Assembly: GCA_022497155.1 (NCBI GenBank)
Contig: MU385748.1
Span: forward strand, 62,001 to 126,000
DNA from: Whalleya microplaca
Taxonomy: Eukaryota > Ascomycota > Sordariomycetes > Xylariales > Xylariaceae
Length of the DNA: 64,000 nt
Direction: 5' to 3'
Position 1 is the stretch's first letter. Every line of letters begins with the position of its first letter. The notes beneath the pieces were generated by a model. The model did no database searches. It saw nothing but the letters and a program-made list of their open reading frames with translations, and had not been told where the DNA came from. Made by a program: the position numbers and the translations under genes. Positions 12,224 to 23,549 of this stretch are shown piece by piece.

Positions 12224-12660
12224 TTATTCTTTTTCGGCTTGGTTCATATTTTCATGGACCATGTGAGCAGTGAACCGGTGCATGAGCGAGATGGCCTTTG
12301 CAGCAGCTTCCGGGTGCTCCTCCGGGGCTGACGACTTGCTGATGTGGATCTGTCAAGATATCAGTTTTTAGTTACTAGAACTCATGTGACTGCATTGGTG
12401 TAAGTCTAGTATCGAGGTCCTGAGCTATTTATACGAGACGAGGAGAGCCAAATACATACCACTGGCACATCAAACTCATACAGATCGCGCCAGCTAGGCT
12501 TGGAATCAGATTTGATGATGTCAACTTCTTTGAACTGAAAAGGCCGGGAGTCCCAGACGTCGGAGAGAACCGTTTTAGCTTCCGTGCATAGTCCGCAGTT
12601 CTCACGCGTGAAAAGCGTGATCCGGCAGGCGTACTGCAGCAATCTGCGCGTCGCTTGCAT
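12224..12660 (-). CDS. glutaredoxin-like protein (DUF836 type)
   Basis: Small thioredoxin-fold protein of 108 aa. Exon 1 is 12660-12460 and exon 2 is 12349-12224, joined across a 110-base intron (GTATGT...CAG). The frame stays open upstream to 12726 but has no ATG there, so the start is the ATG at 12660, giving MQATRRLLQ. A CGLC active-site motif is at residues 22-25 after the strand CRITLFTR, and the cis-Pro region reads FDVPVIHIS, rebuilt exactly by splicing. Length and motifs match the fungal glutaredoxin-like family related to yeast YDR286C. The basic N-terminus allows but does not prove mitochondrial targeting. It converges with the aldolase gene (238 bases apart) and diverges from the CHORD gene. 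Confidence 0.85.
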
Positions 12661-13294
12661 CTCGGAAGATGTTGAAAAAGTGTAGACTGCTAAACAAATT
12701 CCGAAGTATAGGAGAATGGACTTCACAAATTTGAGGAGAGAAATCGTATGTTAATTTAATCGTACGATATCCGTGTATATCTGTGTCTACATATAGATAT
12801 CCAGATCAGCTAAGGTGAACTATGAGTTATTATTAGTCTAATAAAGGTTGACACTCTCCATTTGCAAATGGTGTGGGAAGAACCGATGAAGGAGGTTAGG
12901 TCTTGGGCAGGCTGGCAGGCGGCAGCAGCTGCCATATAAGTTTATGACAGCTACTATCAGCTGCACTACGTTACACTGACATCCCGGAAGCTGACAAACG
13001 CTAGTGCCTCAGGGCTTTCGACCCCTGTAAAGTGCGTCATAGGCGCTGTGGGGGACTTTTGCCAGGGCAGAAAAGGGCAAAAAGTTCGAAGGCCATCTCA
13101 AACGGCAGGCGGTGAATTTACATACATTCCGGGCTCTGGGCGTCTCTCATCTTCCACCAGCTTCTGCTGATATCTAGTGATATCCAGCCAACTAGCAATC
13201 AACTTGCCGATTTATTCATTTGACCAAGGTCACCGCTCAAGTCTCTGGAACACTGAATCACATATCGTGAGAAAAGCACAAAGGGTGTCTGAAA
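12661..13294. promoter_or_regulatory. shared divergent promoter region
   Basis: This 634-base gap separates the divergent starts of the glutaredoxin-like gene and the CHORD gene, so it must contain both 5' untranslated regions and promoters. A GGCAGGC / GGCAGCAGCTGCC patch near 12910-12935 is partly palindromic. No TATA box is obvious. Confidence 0.5.
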
Positions 13295-14395
13295 ATGGCC
13301 CAGAAGTGTGTCCACAAGGGTTGTGGCAAGGTCTACACTGACCCGGACGAGGTCTGTGTCTACCATCCGGGTCCCCCCATCTTCCACGAGGGTCAGAAGG
13401 GTAAGTGCCTATGCAATGTACATGTATATGACTACCTAGGTAGGTAATAGCTAGAATAGCCGCCGCTAAACTCTATATTGTTCTGTCCAGGCTGGAAGTG
13501 CTGCAAGCCTCGCGTCCTCACCTTCGACGAGTTCCTCGAGATCCCCCCTTGCACCGAGGGCAAGCATAGCACCACAGACCTGCCGCCCGAGATCGAGAAG
13601 AAGGACCCGCAGAATGCAGACGCAGAGTCGCCGTCACAATCACTGGCGACCAAGCTCTCCGAAGCAGCCATAGCCGCACCCACTCGCGCGCCCATCGCCC
13701 CACAGCCAACGCCTACTGCGCCCCCTCCGCCCCCAGAGTCCGAAGACGACGAACCGTCCCTTGAGATCCCAGATGGCAAGGTGTGCAGACGGAAAGGCTG
13801 CAACGCCGCGTACAAGAAGGGCGTGCCACGATCCGACGACGAGAAGTGCGTCCACCACCCCGGCGCCCCCATCTTCCACGAGGGCAGCAAGGGCTACACC
13901 TGCTGCAAGCGGCGGGTGCTGGAGTTCGACCAGTTCATGAAGATCGAGGGGTGCAAGACGTCGCCGCGACACCTGTTTATAGGCTCCGGGCAGGACAAGA
14001 AGGGCCAGAAGGCTGGCGGTCAGCAGTCCGCCGCCGCGTCTGACGAGAGCGGGGAGGAGCTGCTCGAGACGGTGCGCCACGACTTCTACCAGACGCCCTC
14101 GACGGTGATCGCGTCGTTCTTCCTGAAGAAGATCGACAGCGCCAAGGCGACGGTCAAGTTCGAGCCCCAGGCCCTGGTACTGGACCTGCCGACGAGCGAC
14201 GCCCAGCCCAAGCGCTACAGGGCCACGGTCCCCCTGTTCGGCCTGGTCGACCCGGACAAGTCCACGCACAAGGTCCTCGGCACCAAGCTCGAGGTCACCC
14301 TGTACAAGGCGGACGGCGCCAGCTGGCCCGTCCTGCGTAGCGACGACCGGCAGACGGGCGAGATCTTGCAGGTGGGACGGGCGGGTCGCGTGTAG
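13295..14395 (+). CDS. CHORD-CS co-chaperone (CHP1/RAR1-like)
   Basis: Predicted Hsp90 co-chaperone of 336 aa. Exon 1 is 13295-13400 and exon 2 is 13491-14395, with a 90-base intron inside the first CHORD domain. CHORD I spans about residues 5-61 (CVHKGCGK, YHPGPPIFHEG, WKCC, CTEGKH). CHORD II spans about 134-196 (CRRKGC, HHPGAPIFHEG, YTCCKRR, GC). Both show the zinc-binding Cys/His pattern. A Pro-rich linker lies between them. Residues about 231-325 form a CS (p23-like) domain starting HDFYQTPSTV. The order CHORD-CHORD-CS is that of metazoan Chp-1/melusin, whereas plant RAR1 lacks CS. The gene is strongly GC-rich, which produces long antisense frames. Confidence 0.93.
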
Positions 14396-16774
14396 CCAGT
14401 CATCATCACTCTTCGTCTACATACCATACCACCGTTCAATAGAAGAAAGTCAAAGTCAAAATAATCTCCATCAGCTAACTAACTATAACTACCCAGCATC
14501 CCGGGGCACGGATCGCACCCCCCCTTCTGCAGCAGCCAAGCTAATCTGACAGGCGTCGAAACTACATATGTAATCTTCCTTTGAATCCTCCTCGAAAAAA
14601 ACGAAGTGGCTACTGTCATCAAGGGCGGCTTGGCATGGTTGGCGGTCAGGAAAAAATGAAAATAAGGTGAAAGGAAAATGGGCAAGGGAGGTAGCCTATC
14701 AATCAGGGGTGATGGGGAATGAGTTTATCTCTCGGCAGTCGTAGTGCGCGGGTCTTGGGCATCTATCTATCTACAACATGAGTTCATTAGGGGCAGTGTA
14801 CAATTTCACCCACTTACGACCGGATAGGTAGGTAGGGCCTCTCACAAGTCTCTTGGCGGGACGCGCAAACACATGCACGGGACGCTCTCGGTGTATAACC
14901 GTAGCGGAGAGAAAAAAAGTCTTGGTTTAATAGAGCCGCTGCACCGGAGAAGTCTAGTTGTCGTCATCACCGCCGCCAGTTCTCTCATCCACCCCTGATC
15001 TTGTGCAAGAGGTTAGGTGTTGTCCCTTAGACAACTCTCGGGAAATCTCAACTACCTAACTTGTTGAAATGTCGGGTTTGACGTAAGAATAAGAATAAAT
15101 ACTCTTGAAATAAACTATATTGAGTTTGACATGGTCGACTTTATAAGTATGCTGATAGAACAACCCCAACCCAAGATACCGTTCCAAACCTTGGGTCCTC
15201 TTCCCAATCTGACAACACCTGCATCGCCAATATCAACAAATAGCAAACCCACAAACTAGTCATATTTCTTCTGTTACATTCCCCTTCGACTGGAGTCCGC
15301 GGCACAGCCCCGGCCCGGCGCCTCAAGTCCTAACTAATAATAACTAGTCAATCCCCCAAGAGCTGAGCCCATTTTTGATCGACACCCAGGATCGGCACTC
15401 GTCTATCTATATGGATCTCTCTAACCTACCACCTACGTACAGATTACCGTTTGCCTGCCTGCTTATCTGCCCGCATGCCTCGGACGCATATACCTCGTTT
15501 GCCATGTGCAACCTATGCCATCTTACATGGGCACTAGACCTCATGTACATAGTATGCTTATCAATTCCCATTAGCAATAGGCTATATGTAGTTTCCGAGC
15601 TCGAGTTCTAGATGAGAGAGATCTCGGACCCGTCAGCCCAATTGACTGCCCGGTCGTTGGGCGCATAGGTTAGGTACGTATGTAACAGATTCTAATGCGG
15701 GTTGCTTGATCAGAGTCGCAATTGCGTTGAGCTAATAAGTACCAGGGTTGCGGAACCCGCGGGCGCGGACGCGGGTTTCATATGTATGCTACCTAGTTAA
15801 TGTAGACAACATGGATTGCGCATATACGTAAGCAAGTAGATATTAGTGAACTTCCTAAGTGTTCATTCAGAACTGAGCGGGACTTAAGTCGTATATGTAG
15901 GCATACTTACTTACAGCGGCTCTCTTATTACCACGACTACCGAAGCCCAGGAGCTACGCAGTATCCGTGAACTCAAGTTCGATTCTTACCACCACCATTG
16001 GCCATTCCGCTGCTGGCTCATCTAATTGACTATGCATAGTCAGGTACTAGACGTCAGATCCACCGCCTAGTCTACATACTCAAGTGTCTATGCGCTCAGC
16101 CCAGACTGGCGGGTATCTATCTAACTCGCGTAGTGCATGTTGTATACCTAAGTCATGTCCGGCATGGGGTCTAGCGCTATGGGCAGTCGGTATGATATCT
16201 TCTTGGCTTATTACACATGTAGGTAGTCCTTTAGACCTTTACACCGCGCCCGTGTCCGCGCCTCTCACATGCAGACGATTGGTAGCAAGTAAATAATGCC
16301 ATGTGCTTGTTCCCTTGCGCGTGAGCGTGGGAACGGATGCGGACTTCTGTCCGCAGAGTCCCCTAGTTGCATGCTAGCTTGCGCCGCTAGACACCGTGAA
16401 GTCCCGGATTCCGAATACTCAGTCTAAACACAGGTGTAACTCGAGTTATTCAATTAGCCCTACACGAAGCCATACCAATGTTCTTCCCATATTTTCTTAG
16501 ACTGTTGATGCTTCTTGAGTTGTAAACACGGGGAAATCGCATCCCAGGTTTCATGTCTGAGTTGCCAGTATAACGGACCCTGGTATTCGTAGATGTAGGT
16601 AGTCTTCAGACCTCTTACTTCAAATCACTCACGGTAAAGATATAAAGTCATCAAAACTTGAGAAGTTATTGCTTCGCTTTTGAACGCATACAACATCTAC
16701 CAAACCACCGTAGCCACAGCCGTGGAATTACCTACATGCACCCCAACACCCACGTAGTAACAAGTACCCAAATG
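14396..16774. other. 2.4 kb gene-free interval
   Basis: This lies between the 3' ends of the CHORD gene and the minus-strand membrane-protein gene, so it is terminator-side for both. I see no coding frame above 78 codons and no RNA gene. Near 16335 gcggac/gtccgc forms a short hairpin. The word TAGGTAGG recurs (for example near 14825). Confidence 0.55.
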
Positions 16775-17944
16775 TCACCGTCTGCCGGATCCCGAAGCCG
16801 GACTCATCCGCGAGGTGCTACTACTACTCGAAAAGGCCTCCGAGTGCGTAGCCAGCTGCACGATGGCCTTGCCGTCCTCCATGCCGACGAAGGACGGCCA
16901 GTGCTTGACGCGGTCGTCGTTGCCCACGTCCATGGTGAAGTACATCAATTGTCCGGTCTCGACGCGTTGCTCGGGCTGCTCTTTCTCCCGCTCGATGGAG
17001 TATCTGAAATGCAGTTAGCATGCGATAAACAAGAGTAGTAGTAGGTATGGAAGCAGTCTTGGTTAGAATTGTCTGTTAGGTAGAACGTACGCAGAAGAAG
17101 ATGTAGACACGCCGTTGCGGGATGCGCGTCGTGATCTCCTACGTGCTTTGGCTTTCTTGTAGAACATCCGGAGTGCTATCTGGACTATAACACCGGGAGT
17201 TAGTGATCCGCCTATGTAAAAAGCTTCAAGAAATGTTTAGAAGCAAGGAGTTCCGAGACTCAAAGTAGTAGAACTTGCTCCAAACAAGATGAACAAGGGC
17301 GAAGAAATATTGAAGCACATACTGATATGGCCGAACCCAGCAACAACAAGCACAGGAGTCCCCAGCGCAAGAGCCCACAATCTACAACATTCATTAGCCG
17401 GAAATGTAGCCTAAGTGGAACATAGAAACACTCACGGGTGTCGGACGTCATAAAGATGATGCCAAAGCGCCATCACGATGCCCAAGATCGCAATTTCCGA
17501 GCCAAGCTGGAGCATAGTCCACGTGGCCCAGTAGAGCGCCATCAGGTCCTCGCCGTCGCAGAACTGCAGCGCCAAGAGCGCGTACACCTCCATCACCAGC
17601 ATGACCGCGGCCAGCAGGAACAGCGCCGTGCAGACGGCGATGCCCAGCACCAGTTTCTTCCGGAACTTGTATTCGCAGAACCCGGCCTTCTCGCGGTACA
17701 CCATTATCCTACATAAGACGTATATTTATTAGATACATTCGTTATTCTTTAGGTGTCTGTGGTTATATCACGGCTGGGTGGTTGGTTACCATTGATAGAT
17801 CCAGGATGAGAGGAACAGGATCCCAATCACGGCTATGAAGAACGTCCAGTAGATCACGTCAAAATGGACTTTTTTGAGGTTGGCGGCAAATTGGGCATAG
17901 TGTCGACATCTCTCGGGATCGTGGGGTGTGAACTGCCCGCCCAT
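16775..17944 (-). CDS. four-helix membrane protein, unknown role
   Basis: Hypothetical integral membrane protein of 269 aa, which I do not recognise by name. Five exons on the minus strand (17944-17790, 17708-17436, 17381-17323, 17184-17091, 17003-16775) join in frame with GT-AG introns. Predicted membrane helices lie at about residues 30-51 (VIYWTFFIAVIGILFLSSWI), 71-96, 104-135 and 143-162 (LWALALGTPVLVVAGFGHI). The tail from about residue 163 is basic (KKAKARRRSRRASR), then acidic and Ser-rich, and likely cytosolic. The start at 17944 is the first ATG, giving MGGQFTPHDPERC. Topology and tail suggest an organelle or plasma-membrane protein; the function is open. Confidence 0.72.
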
Positions 17945-18784
17945 TCTTATCGCAGTGTAACAACAGGGGGCTTGTAGGAACGACGACAGCGGTGAGCAGA
18001 GAACACGGATGCCGTCTTGGTAAATATATGAAGATGCTCCTCTAAGTTCCGTAGAATCTTAGGTCGAGTAAAAAATCAGGTAGGTTGATAAAAATAAAGA
18101 AGGTTGGAAGTGACTTTCACACGACTAGATACGAGTGTGGCTAAAAATATCGAAGAGGTTATATTAAGGATCCTCGCAGGCGTTCATCGTTCCTTTCAAG
18201 ATATCATACAACCTAGATACGATCGTGCCTTCCCACTATATAGACAATGAGGGGAGTGAGAGGCCTTTACGGGCTGGTTCATCATAGATAGCCGTCGGAG
18301 TATGATGAATCAGGTCAATACATAGGGCAATCTGCAGTCAGGAACTTAGTGGAACCTTCTTGCTGGGTGACCCCCAGGACCTTGGGAGAGGTTTGCTCGA
18401 CCCAAGGTGGAGACTCGACGGCTATGATGGATGGATAGCGGCATAGTTAGGATATCACAAAAGTATACAAAACGGCGTAATGGCTCTTGCCGTCAAAAGA
18501 TCCCTAGTCTCAGTATAGCCTTTGGTTTCTGGTAGGCTGCTTGGCACCTGCGACGGAGCGAGGCAGAGCCGCTGGTAGACCCTTGGCGAAAACAAAACAA
18601 TCCACATCAATACTTGAATGCCGAGAGATCTCGCTTGGCAGTTCTTGTGAGTTTAGATTGCTGGACGGCCCTCGGTGAATTCAACAGGAACGAAGCTTTT
18701 GGGTGTGCGTGCGTGCGTGTGTGTGTGTGTGTGAATGTATGCGCATCTCGTCATAGACTGATAATGATAACTTCAACTCCGCGG
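17945..18784. repeat. interval with a (TG)n microsatellite
   Basis: No gene is seen in this 840-base interval between two minus-strand genes. A TG/TGCG dinucleotide run occupies about 18702-18733. The side next to 17944 is the promoter of the membrane-protein gene; the other side is the 3' region of the 448-aa mitochondrial gene. Confidence 0.6.
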
Positions 18785-20131
18785 CTATTCCATCCCCTCC
18801 ATTAGCTCGCTTCGGTCTAGCATCATACTCTTGTGGCCAATATACTCGCGTAGCGCATCCCAATCCGTCCCTTCTTCCTCGCCTTGGCGCCATTGCTCAC
18901 GGAATCCCCACGCGCAGGCGACCTTATCCAGCCCGGCTCGTTCCTCTTCTCTGAGCCATCGCAGACGTAGAGGGACACCGGGAGCCCACGTAACCCGCTT
19001 CATCTGATCGTTTGCCGTCGCCAGCGCGATAAGACCTATGGAGCCTGTGAAACCCACGTAGGTCAGAATTCCCGCAAAAGCCACCTTCGTCGCGATAGCG
19101 GTATCAAGGGTCTGTTGCAGGCTGGAAAAGTTCATTGCTAGTATATACGCTGCTACAGGCGTGGCCGCGAATGTTCCCGCGGGGAGTAGAGCGTTGCGCA
19201 GAAGTTTGGCCCGAATGAAAGCGGTAGTTCGGTAACTATTCTCGATGATCCCCACGGCCGCATCCAAATTTCGGGCTTCGATCGCCGTGTCGAGAGCTTT
19301 CTCAATGATCTTAGGTTCAATTGCATTTGCAATCTTGTTAGGGTTCTGCTTCACGTAGCTAAGAGACCCCGCGACTTCGCGAGGCATGGGCTTAGACGCA
19401 TACAATTGGAATATCTTCGGTAGGGTTTCCGGCTTGATCAGGCGGGCCTGGACACCAACGTATTGCTCAAGCAGGGCTGGACTGATAAAGACGGGAGGAT
19501 GAGCAAGAATGGCGTAAGCAGTGTCTGATATCCTGTTGATCATCTGCTGAACCTGAGCTGTCATCTTGACAGCCGGGGATTTTGGAGATTTTGAAGCCTG
19601 TGAGCGGCTTGTATTGTCGAGCGAGAGTAGTTCAGAGGCCGTCGTGTCCAGCTCGTTAATCATATGCGCTATTTGAGGTTGCACGTCGTCGTCCATGATG
19701 TAATCGGCGAGGACACGGCAGGCCTGGAGAGCGGCGCTCACATCTGCCTCCGGGGGGATCAGTCGATGTGCGAAAACTTGGGATTTACTTTTTTCCAAGT
19801 AGGTCATCATATCCGTGAGGGATGCCAATTCTTCGCTAGTCGCCTTGCGCGCTCGTTTCAAGGTCGGTTCATTTTCCTCCCTTGTATTCCGAGCAGATTT
19901 CACCCCAGAGGGTATTAGGCTCCTGGCGGCTGTCTCTGATGTGGCAGCGCCCTTCTGCGGCTGAGGTCGAGGCTTACGGACAATGCGCAAGGCCAGTATG
20001 GGCCTGGAGGAGTGAAATCCTCTGGTAGATATCGAGTCGCAGATTTGGCATATGAAGCGAGATCGCGGTACAGCACCGGGTCGGGACATGGTGCGAGCGA
20101 TTCCTAGAGTACCCGAAGGTACCGCAGACAT
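18785..20131 (-). CDS. mitochondrial protein of unknown function
   Basis: Single-exon gene for 448 aa. The N-terminus is Arg/Ser/Thr-rich without acidic residues and contains RGFHSSRPI near residues 37-45, a typical matrix-targeting cleavage region, so mitochondrial import is likely. A second ATG (residue 15, MSRPGAVPRSR) is an equally good start. Residues about 85-300 look helical and repeat-like (LLEQYVGVQARL, IEARNLDAAVGIIE), reminiscent of TPR/PPR-type helices but without a clear motif. Two hydrophobic stretches near 325-375 (around VAFAGILTYVGFTGSIGLIA) could be inner-membrane helices. The C-terminus (GVPLRLRWLREEERAGLDK) is well ordered and charged. I cannot assign a function. Confidence 0.75.
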   Translation of the reverse strand: MSAVPSGTLGIARTMSRPGAVPRSRFICQICDSISTRGFHSSRPILALRIVRKPRPQPQKGAATSETAARSLIPSGVKSARNTREENEPTLKRARKATSEELASLTDMMTYLEKSKSQVFAHRLIPPEADVSAALQACRVLADYIMDDDVQPQIAHMINELDTTASELLSLDNTSRSQASKSPKSPAVKMTAQVQQMINRISDTAYAILAHPPVFISPALLEQYVGVQARLIKPETLPKIFQLYASKPMPREVAGSLSYVKQNPNKIANAIEPKIIEKALDTAIEARNLDAAVGIIENSYRTTAFIRAKLLRNALLPAGTFAATPVAAYILAMNFSSLQQTLDTAIATKVAFAGILTYVGFTGSIGLIALATANDQMKRVTWAPGVPLRLRWLREEERAGLDKVACAWGFREQWRQGEEEGTDWDALREYIGHKSMMLDRSELMEGME

Positions 20132-21045
20132 TTATGACTGGAATGAGAGCTGCTATCGAGCTCAATTGGTCGCCGGTAAGTCAATGGTGGTTGTAGTCGT
20201 TGCGAGAGGAGGTTCAACGAAGCTCGGCAGCTAGGCCAATTGAGAAAATTCACGATGATCTGGATGCGACATTGGTGAGTTCAGCCGTTGGAGCTGTACG
20301 TACTGTAGCTGTATGTAGGGGCTCTAGATCCCTGGCAGATCCATCGTCCGTCCAGTGGGATGAATTGTATTACATAAGAGACTCTTACATAATCTGCATA
20401 TGACCTCGGGACACTAGTATGTACCTATGTACATGTAACTATGTACTGCTAGGTGGGGTGTGGGGTGGCACCAGGCACCCACTATTGAATGCTGCGCCAC
20501 AGTTGGTCCAGGCCTGTTTCAGTGGTGGGTGACGACACGCGTGGCTGAAAGCTCAATTCAACGTCAGCCCGCCAGCCCGCCAGCCCGCCAGCCCGCCTAA
20601 CCGCTTTCCACCTGTACCTGATCATCATCAACCTCCAAGGCATCCATCCATCCCATCCTCTGAACTGCATTGCGCGTCGTCGTCCCAGCCCTGCGCATTT
20701 CATTTTTGGAGTTTGTGCAAGCCCAGCAGTGAATCAAAGCCCACGATTATTATTGCTCTTTATTAAATTGTACTATACATCCATTTGTCTTTTTCTACGG
20801 AATAAATTAAATATCTCTCTACCGCTAGATTAGCCATTCTGTAGCATTCGACCGTGCCCGATTACAATACCCGAACACAATACCCGGACACGATACCCGG
20901 ACACGATACCCGAACTGCTCGCGTATAGTTGTGCAACACCAGCCGCGACCCCCTGCCGAGGCAGTCTCCATCCGAGGCTTCAACGGCCGGTTGGCAAGAT
21001 CCAGACACAGGACTCTGAGGAGTACGGAGCGAGACCGCCGCCAAC
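20132..21045. promoter_or_regulatory. divergent promoter region with two minisatellites
   Basis: A 914-base interval between the divergent mitochondrial-protein and verprolin genes. It contains four 8-base CAGCCCGC units at 20565-20596 and four 13-base units of ATACCCGGACACG type at 20867-20915, the latter 130-180 bases before the verprolin start and so probably in its 5' untranslated region or core promoter. Confidence 0.6.
20867..20915. repeat. 13-base minisatellite before verprolin
   Basis: Units begin at 20867, 20880, 20893 and 20906 (ATACCCGAACACA, ATACCCGGACACG twice, and a partial ATACCCGAAC). Only a few positions differ between units. Confidence 0.85.
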
Positions 21046-22664
21046 ATGCCTCCTCCACCTCCACCACCTCCCATGCCGCCGCCGGGCATAGGGGGTCCAC
21101 CGCCTCCAGCACCCCCTCCGCCTGGGAACCTGCCAGGACGGCCTCCAGCAGTAGGCGCTGGCCGAGTACGCCGCATATCCTCCACTTGCATGATGTTCCG
21201 TGGCTAACAAGCACCTTAGGGAGCCCTACTAGGCGACATCCAAAAAGGCAGAGCCTTGAAAAAGGCCGTGACGAACGATAGATCCGCGCCCATAGTGGGA
21301 GCACCATCCGGGGGAGGCGGAGGACCGCCAATAGGAGGTGCACCACCCATCCCAGTCCTTCCAAAGGCACCGACGCCCGCTGGCCTGGCGCCCCCTATTC
21401 CAGGGAACAGACCAAGGAGCCAGAGCGATCTAAGGAGTAGTAGCACAACGCCAGCAGCACCCTCGGAACCAGCGCCAGCATTGGCAGGCTTGTTCGCCGG
21501 CGGCATGCCCAAGCTCAAGAAACGCGGTGGAGGCGTAGATACTGGAGGTAAGCTAGTGTGCCCCCTGAAATCCGAAGGTATAACCACTCACATATCTGTT
21601 CTATTTCTGCAGCGGCCCAAAGTTCTTCGTACCTATCAGATTCAGAAACAACATCATCAGCGCCAAAACCGCCGTCAGCTCCCCGGCCTCCCATCGGCTC
21701 CGCACCCGCCATACCAGGACGCGCGGTACCTCCAGCACCGGGGTTCCAGCCCCCACAGCAGCCCCAGTCCGCAATAGCCAACTCAATAGCGAGCCTTCGG
21801 AAGGCGGCCAGCGACAGTCCCAGACCGCTGTCATCCGTCTCCCTAGCCTCCACGAAGGGTCCACCGCCGCCGGTCGGGAAGAAGCCGCCCCCGCCCCCGA
21901 GCGCCAGGAAGCCTTCAGCGGCGCTCTCGCCGCCGCCACAACCTCCGCCCTTCCGCGGCTCGCCCGCACCACCACCGCCAGCACCCCATGCACCCGCACC
22001 CCCAACCGCAGCGCCAGCGCCTCCCTCAGCGCCTCCACCGCCCCCAGCCTCGGCGCCGGCCCCGCCACCTCCTCCACCCGTATCCGCACCAATGGCCCCA
22101 CCACCGCCTCCGGCCTCCGCGCCCCGGCCCCCCGCGGCTCCGAGCCGTTCGCATCACCCACCACCGCCGCCCTCACATTCCCCATCCACAAACGGCGGCG
22201 GCAGCAGCGGGCCCCCGAACCTGGCCCTACAGGCCGCGATGCGCGCGACAGCAAGCAGCAACAGCGGCCGCTCATCTCCAACCCCGGCACCGCCACCACC
22301 ACCGCCCCCAGCTCCATCTTCCTCGCCGTCCATAGCGCCGGTGGACCGCGCGCCCAACCGCGCGCGCACGGGCTCGACGCTGCGCTCGATGCTGGATCCG
22401 AGCAGCTACACGCTCGCGCCGAACGGCAACAACAACAACAACAACAAGAGCCCGAGCCCGGGCGCGTCCTCGCCCAGCAACAGCGGGTTCGTCAGTCCCC
22501 GCGGCGGCGGGGGAGGGGGGGGAGAGAGGTACATCGTGCAGGACAGCCGGTGGCGGTTCAAGGACGAGGCGGAGCTGCCCAAGCCCCGCCCCTTCCAGGG
22601 CGGGCCCCGCAAGTACCGCGCCGGACGCGGCAGCAGCGTTCCGCTGGACCTGGGCGCGCTCTAG
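21046..22664 (+). CDS. verprolin/WIP-like actin regulator
   Basis: Predicted 499-aa partner of WASP (Las17) that binds actin at cortical patches and endocytic sites. Exons are 21046-21165, 21220-21547 and 21613-22664, all in frame. The protein opens with a polyproline MPPPPPPPPMPPPG segment that can bind profilin. The WH2 actin-binding motif follows at about residues 40-60 (GALLGDIQKGRALKKAVTND), rebuilt by the first splice. A second WH2-like patch (LAGLFAGGMPKLKKRGG) ends exon 2. The long middle is Pro-rich with a polyasparagine run. The C-terminus RWRFKDEAELPKPRPF matches the WASP-binding region of WIP. Exon 1 is missed by simple ORF calling because it is only 40 codons. Confidence 0.93.
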
Positions 22665-23549
22665 GACAGGCGGAGGCGCACGCAGGGGGATTTGCTGCTA
22701 AGGGGTGGGAGTGAGGAGTCTGAGGGGTACTTGAGTGGAGGTGCAGGTGGAGGAGGGGGGAGGAGGAGGGGGAGGACGGGTTGAATGAATGGATTGCCAG
22801 ATGGATAGGGGGTAAGAGGTAAGAGGTAGGAGGTAAGAGGTAGGAGGTAAGAGGTAGGAGGAGTTGGTGTGAGTTCAGTAAGGTAGGTAGGTGGGTGGGC
22901 TTGCCGATCAAATCGGTCGGGAGACGTCTGTCTGTCTGTCTACAGGGGTTGATGGAAAGAAACTATGAGCACTCGAAAAATAAATAAGGGTGCATGTACA
23001 TGTAACAACAAGGATGCAAGCTGGTTATCGTTGCATGCATGCACGTATAGTCTGTTGCCGACAGAAAAACAGAAAACGAAATGCGTTAGATGAAAATTAC
23101 ACACTTAGAAGCAGCATGAACCAATCAATATCAAATGACCTACACACACACATACACGTACACAGACAGAGCAAGCATTCTTGGGTATATCATCATCGAG
23201 GAGATATATTGGTACTATCTCGTTACGGGGCAAAGCAACGCTCCCAAAAGCTAACTACTTGGCTACTTACTTAAGTGACCCCTCTCTCCCTGATGGCTAG
23301 AACATGATGAACCAGATCTCTCCTAGTGATAGAGAACACTTCCTGCCAATGCGCTGCTAACAATGTGTTTGTTGCTGCCAGTCGACTAGTACTATCTGAT
23401 AGACACTGACGTCGACTGAAAGATAGTAGGTGAGACTCGTAACTAGCAGATGAATAACAGCAGATGAAGATAGGTAGGTACGTTCGGTTCAGAGGAGATG
23501 CAAAGCAAGCTAGGCTTAGTCATGTACCAAACTTCGGGCCATGAGACAG
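22665..23549. repeat. convergent 3' interval with purine minisatellite
   Basis: No gene lies between the 3' ends of verprolin and the 1205-aa gene. The stretch 22811-22862 is a tandem array of 7- and 14-base units (GGTAAGA / GGTAGGA). A short TGTCTGTC repeat is near 22927. Confidence 0.7.

Noticed and set aside
12661..12726. Upstream extension of the glutaredoxin-like protein to 12726
   Set aside because: The upstream codon is GTG and the family begins at the ATG at 12660.
13640..14269. 209-codon open frame antisense to the CHORD gene
   Set aside because: A shadow of a GC-rich coding strand; composition (Arg/Val/Leu/Gly) is typical of such shadows.
21601..22317. 238-codon open frame antisense to verprolin
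   Set aside because: It is a product of the GC-rich, proline-coding strand; it has no domain and overlaps a well-supported gene.
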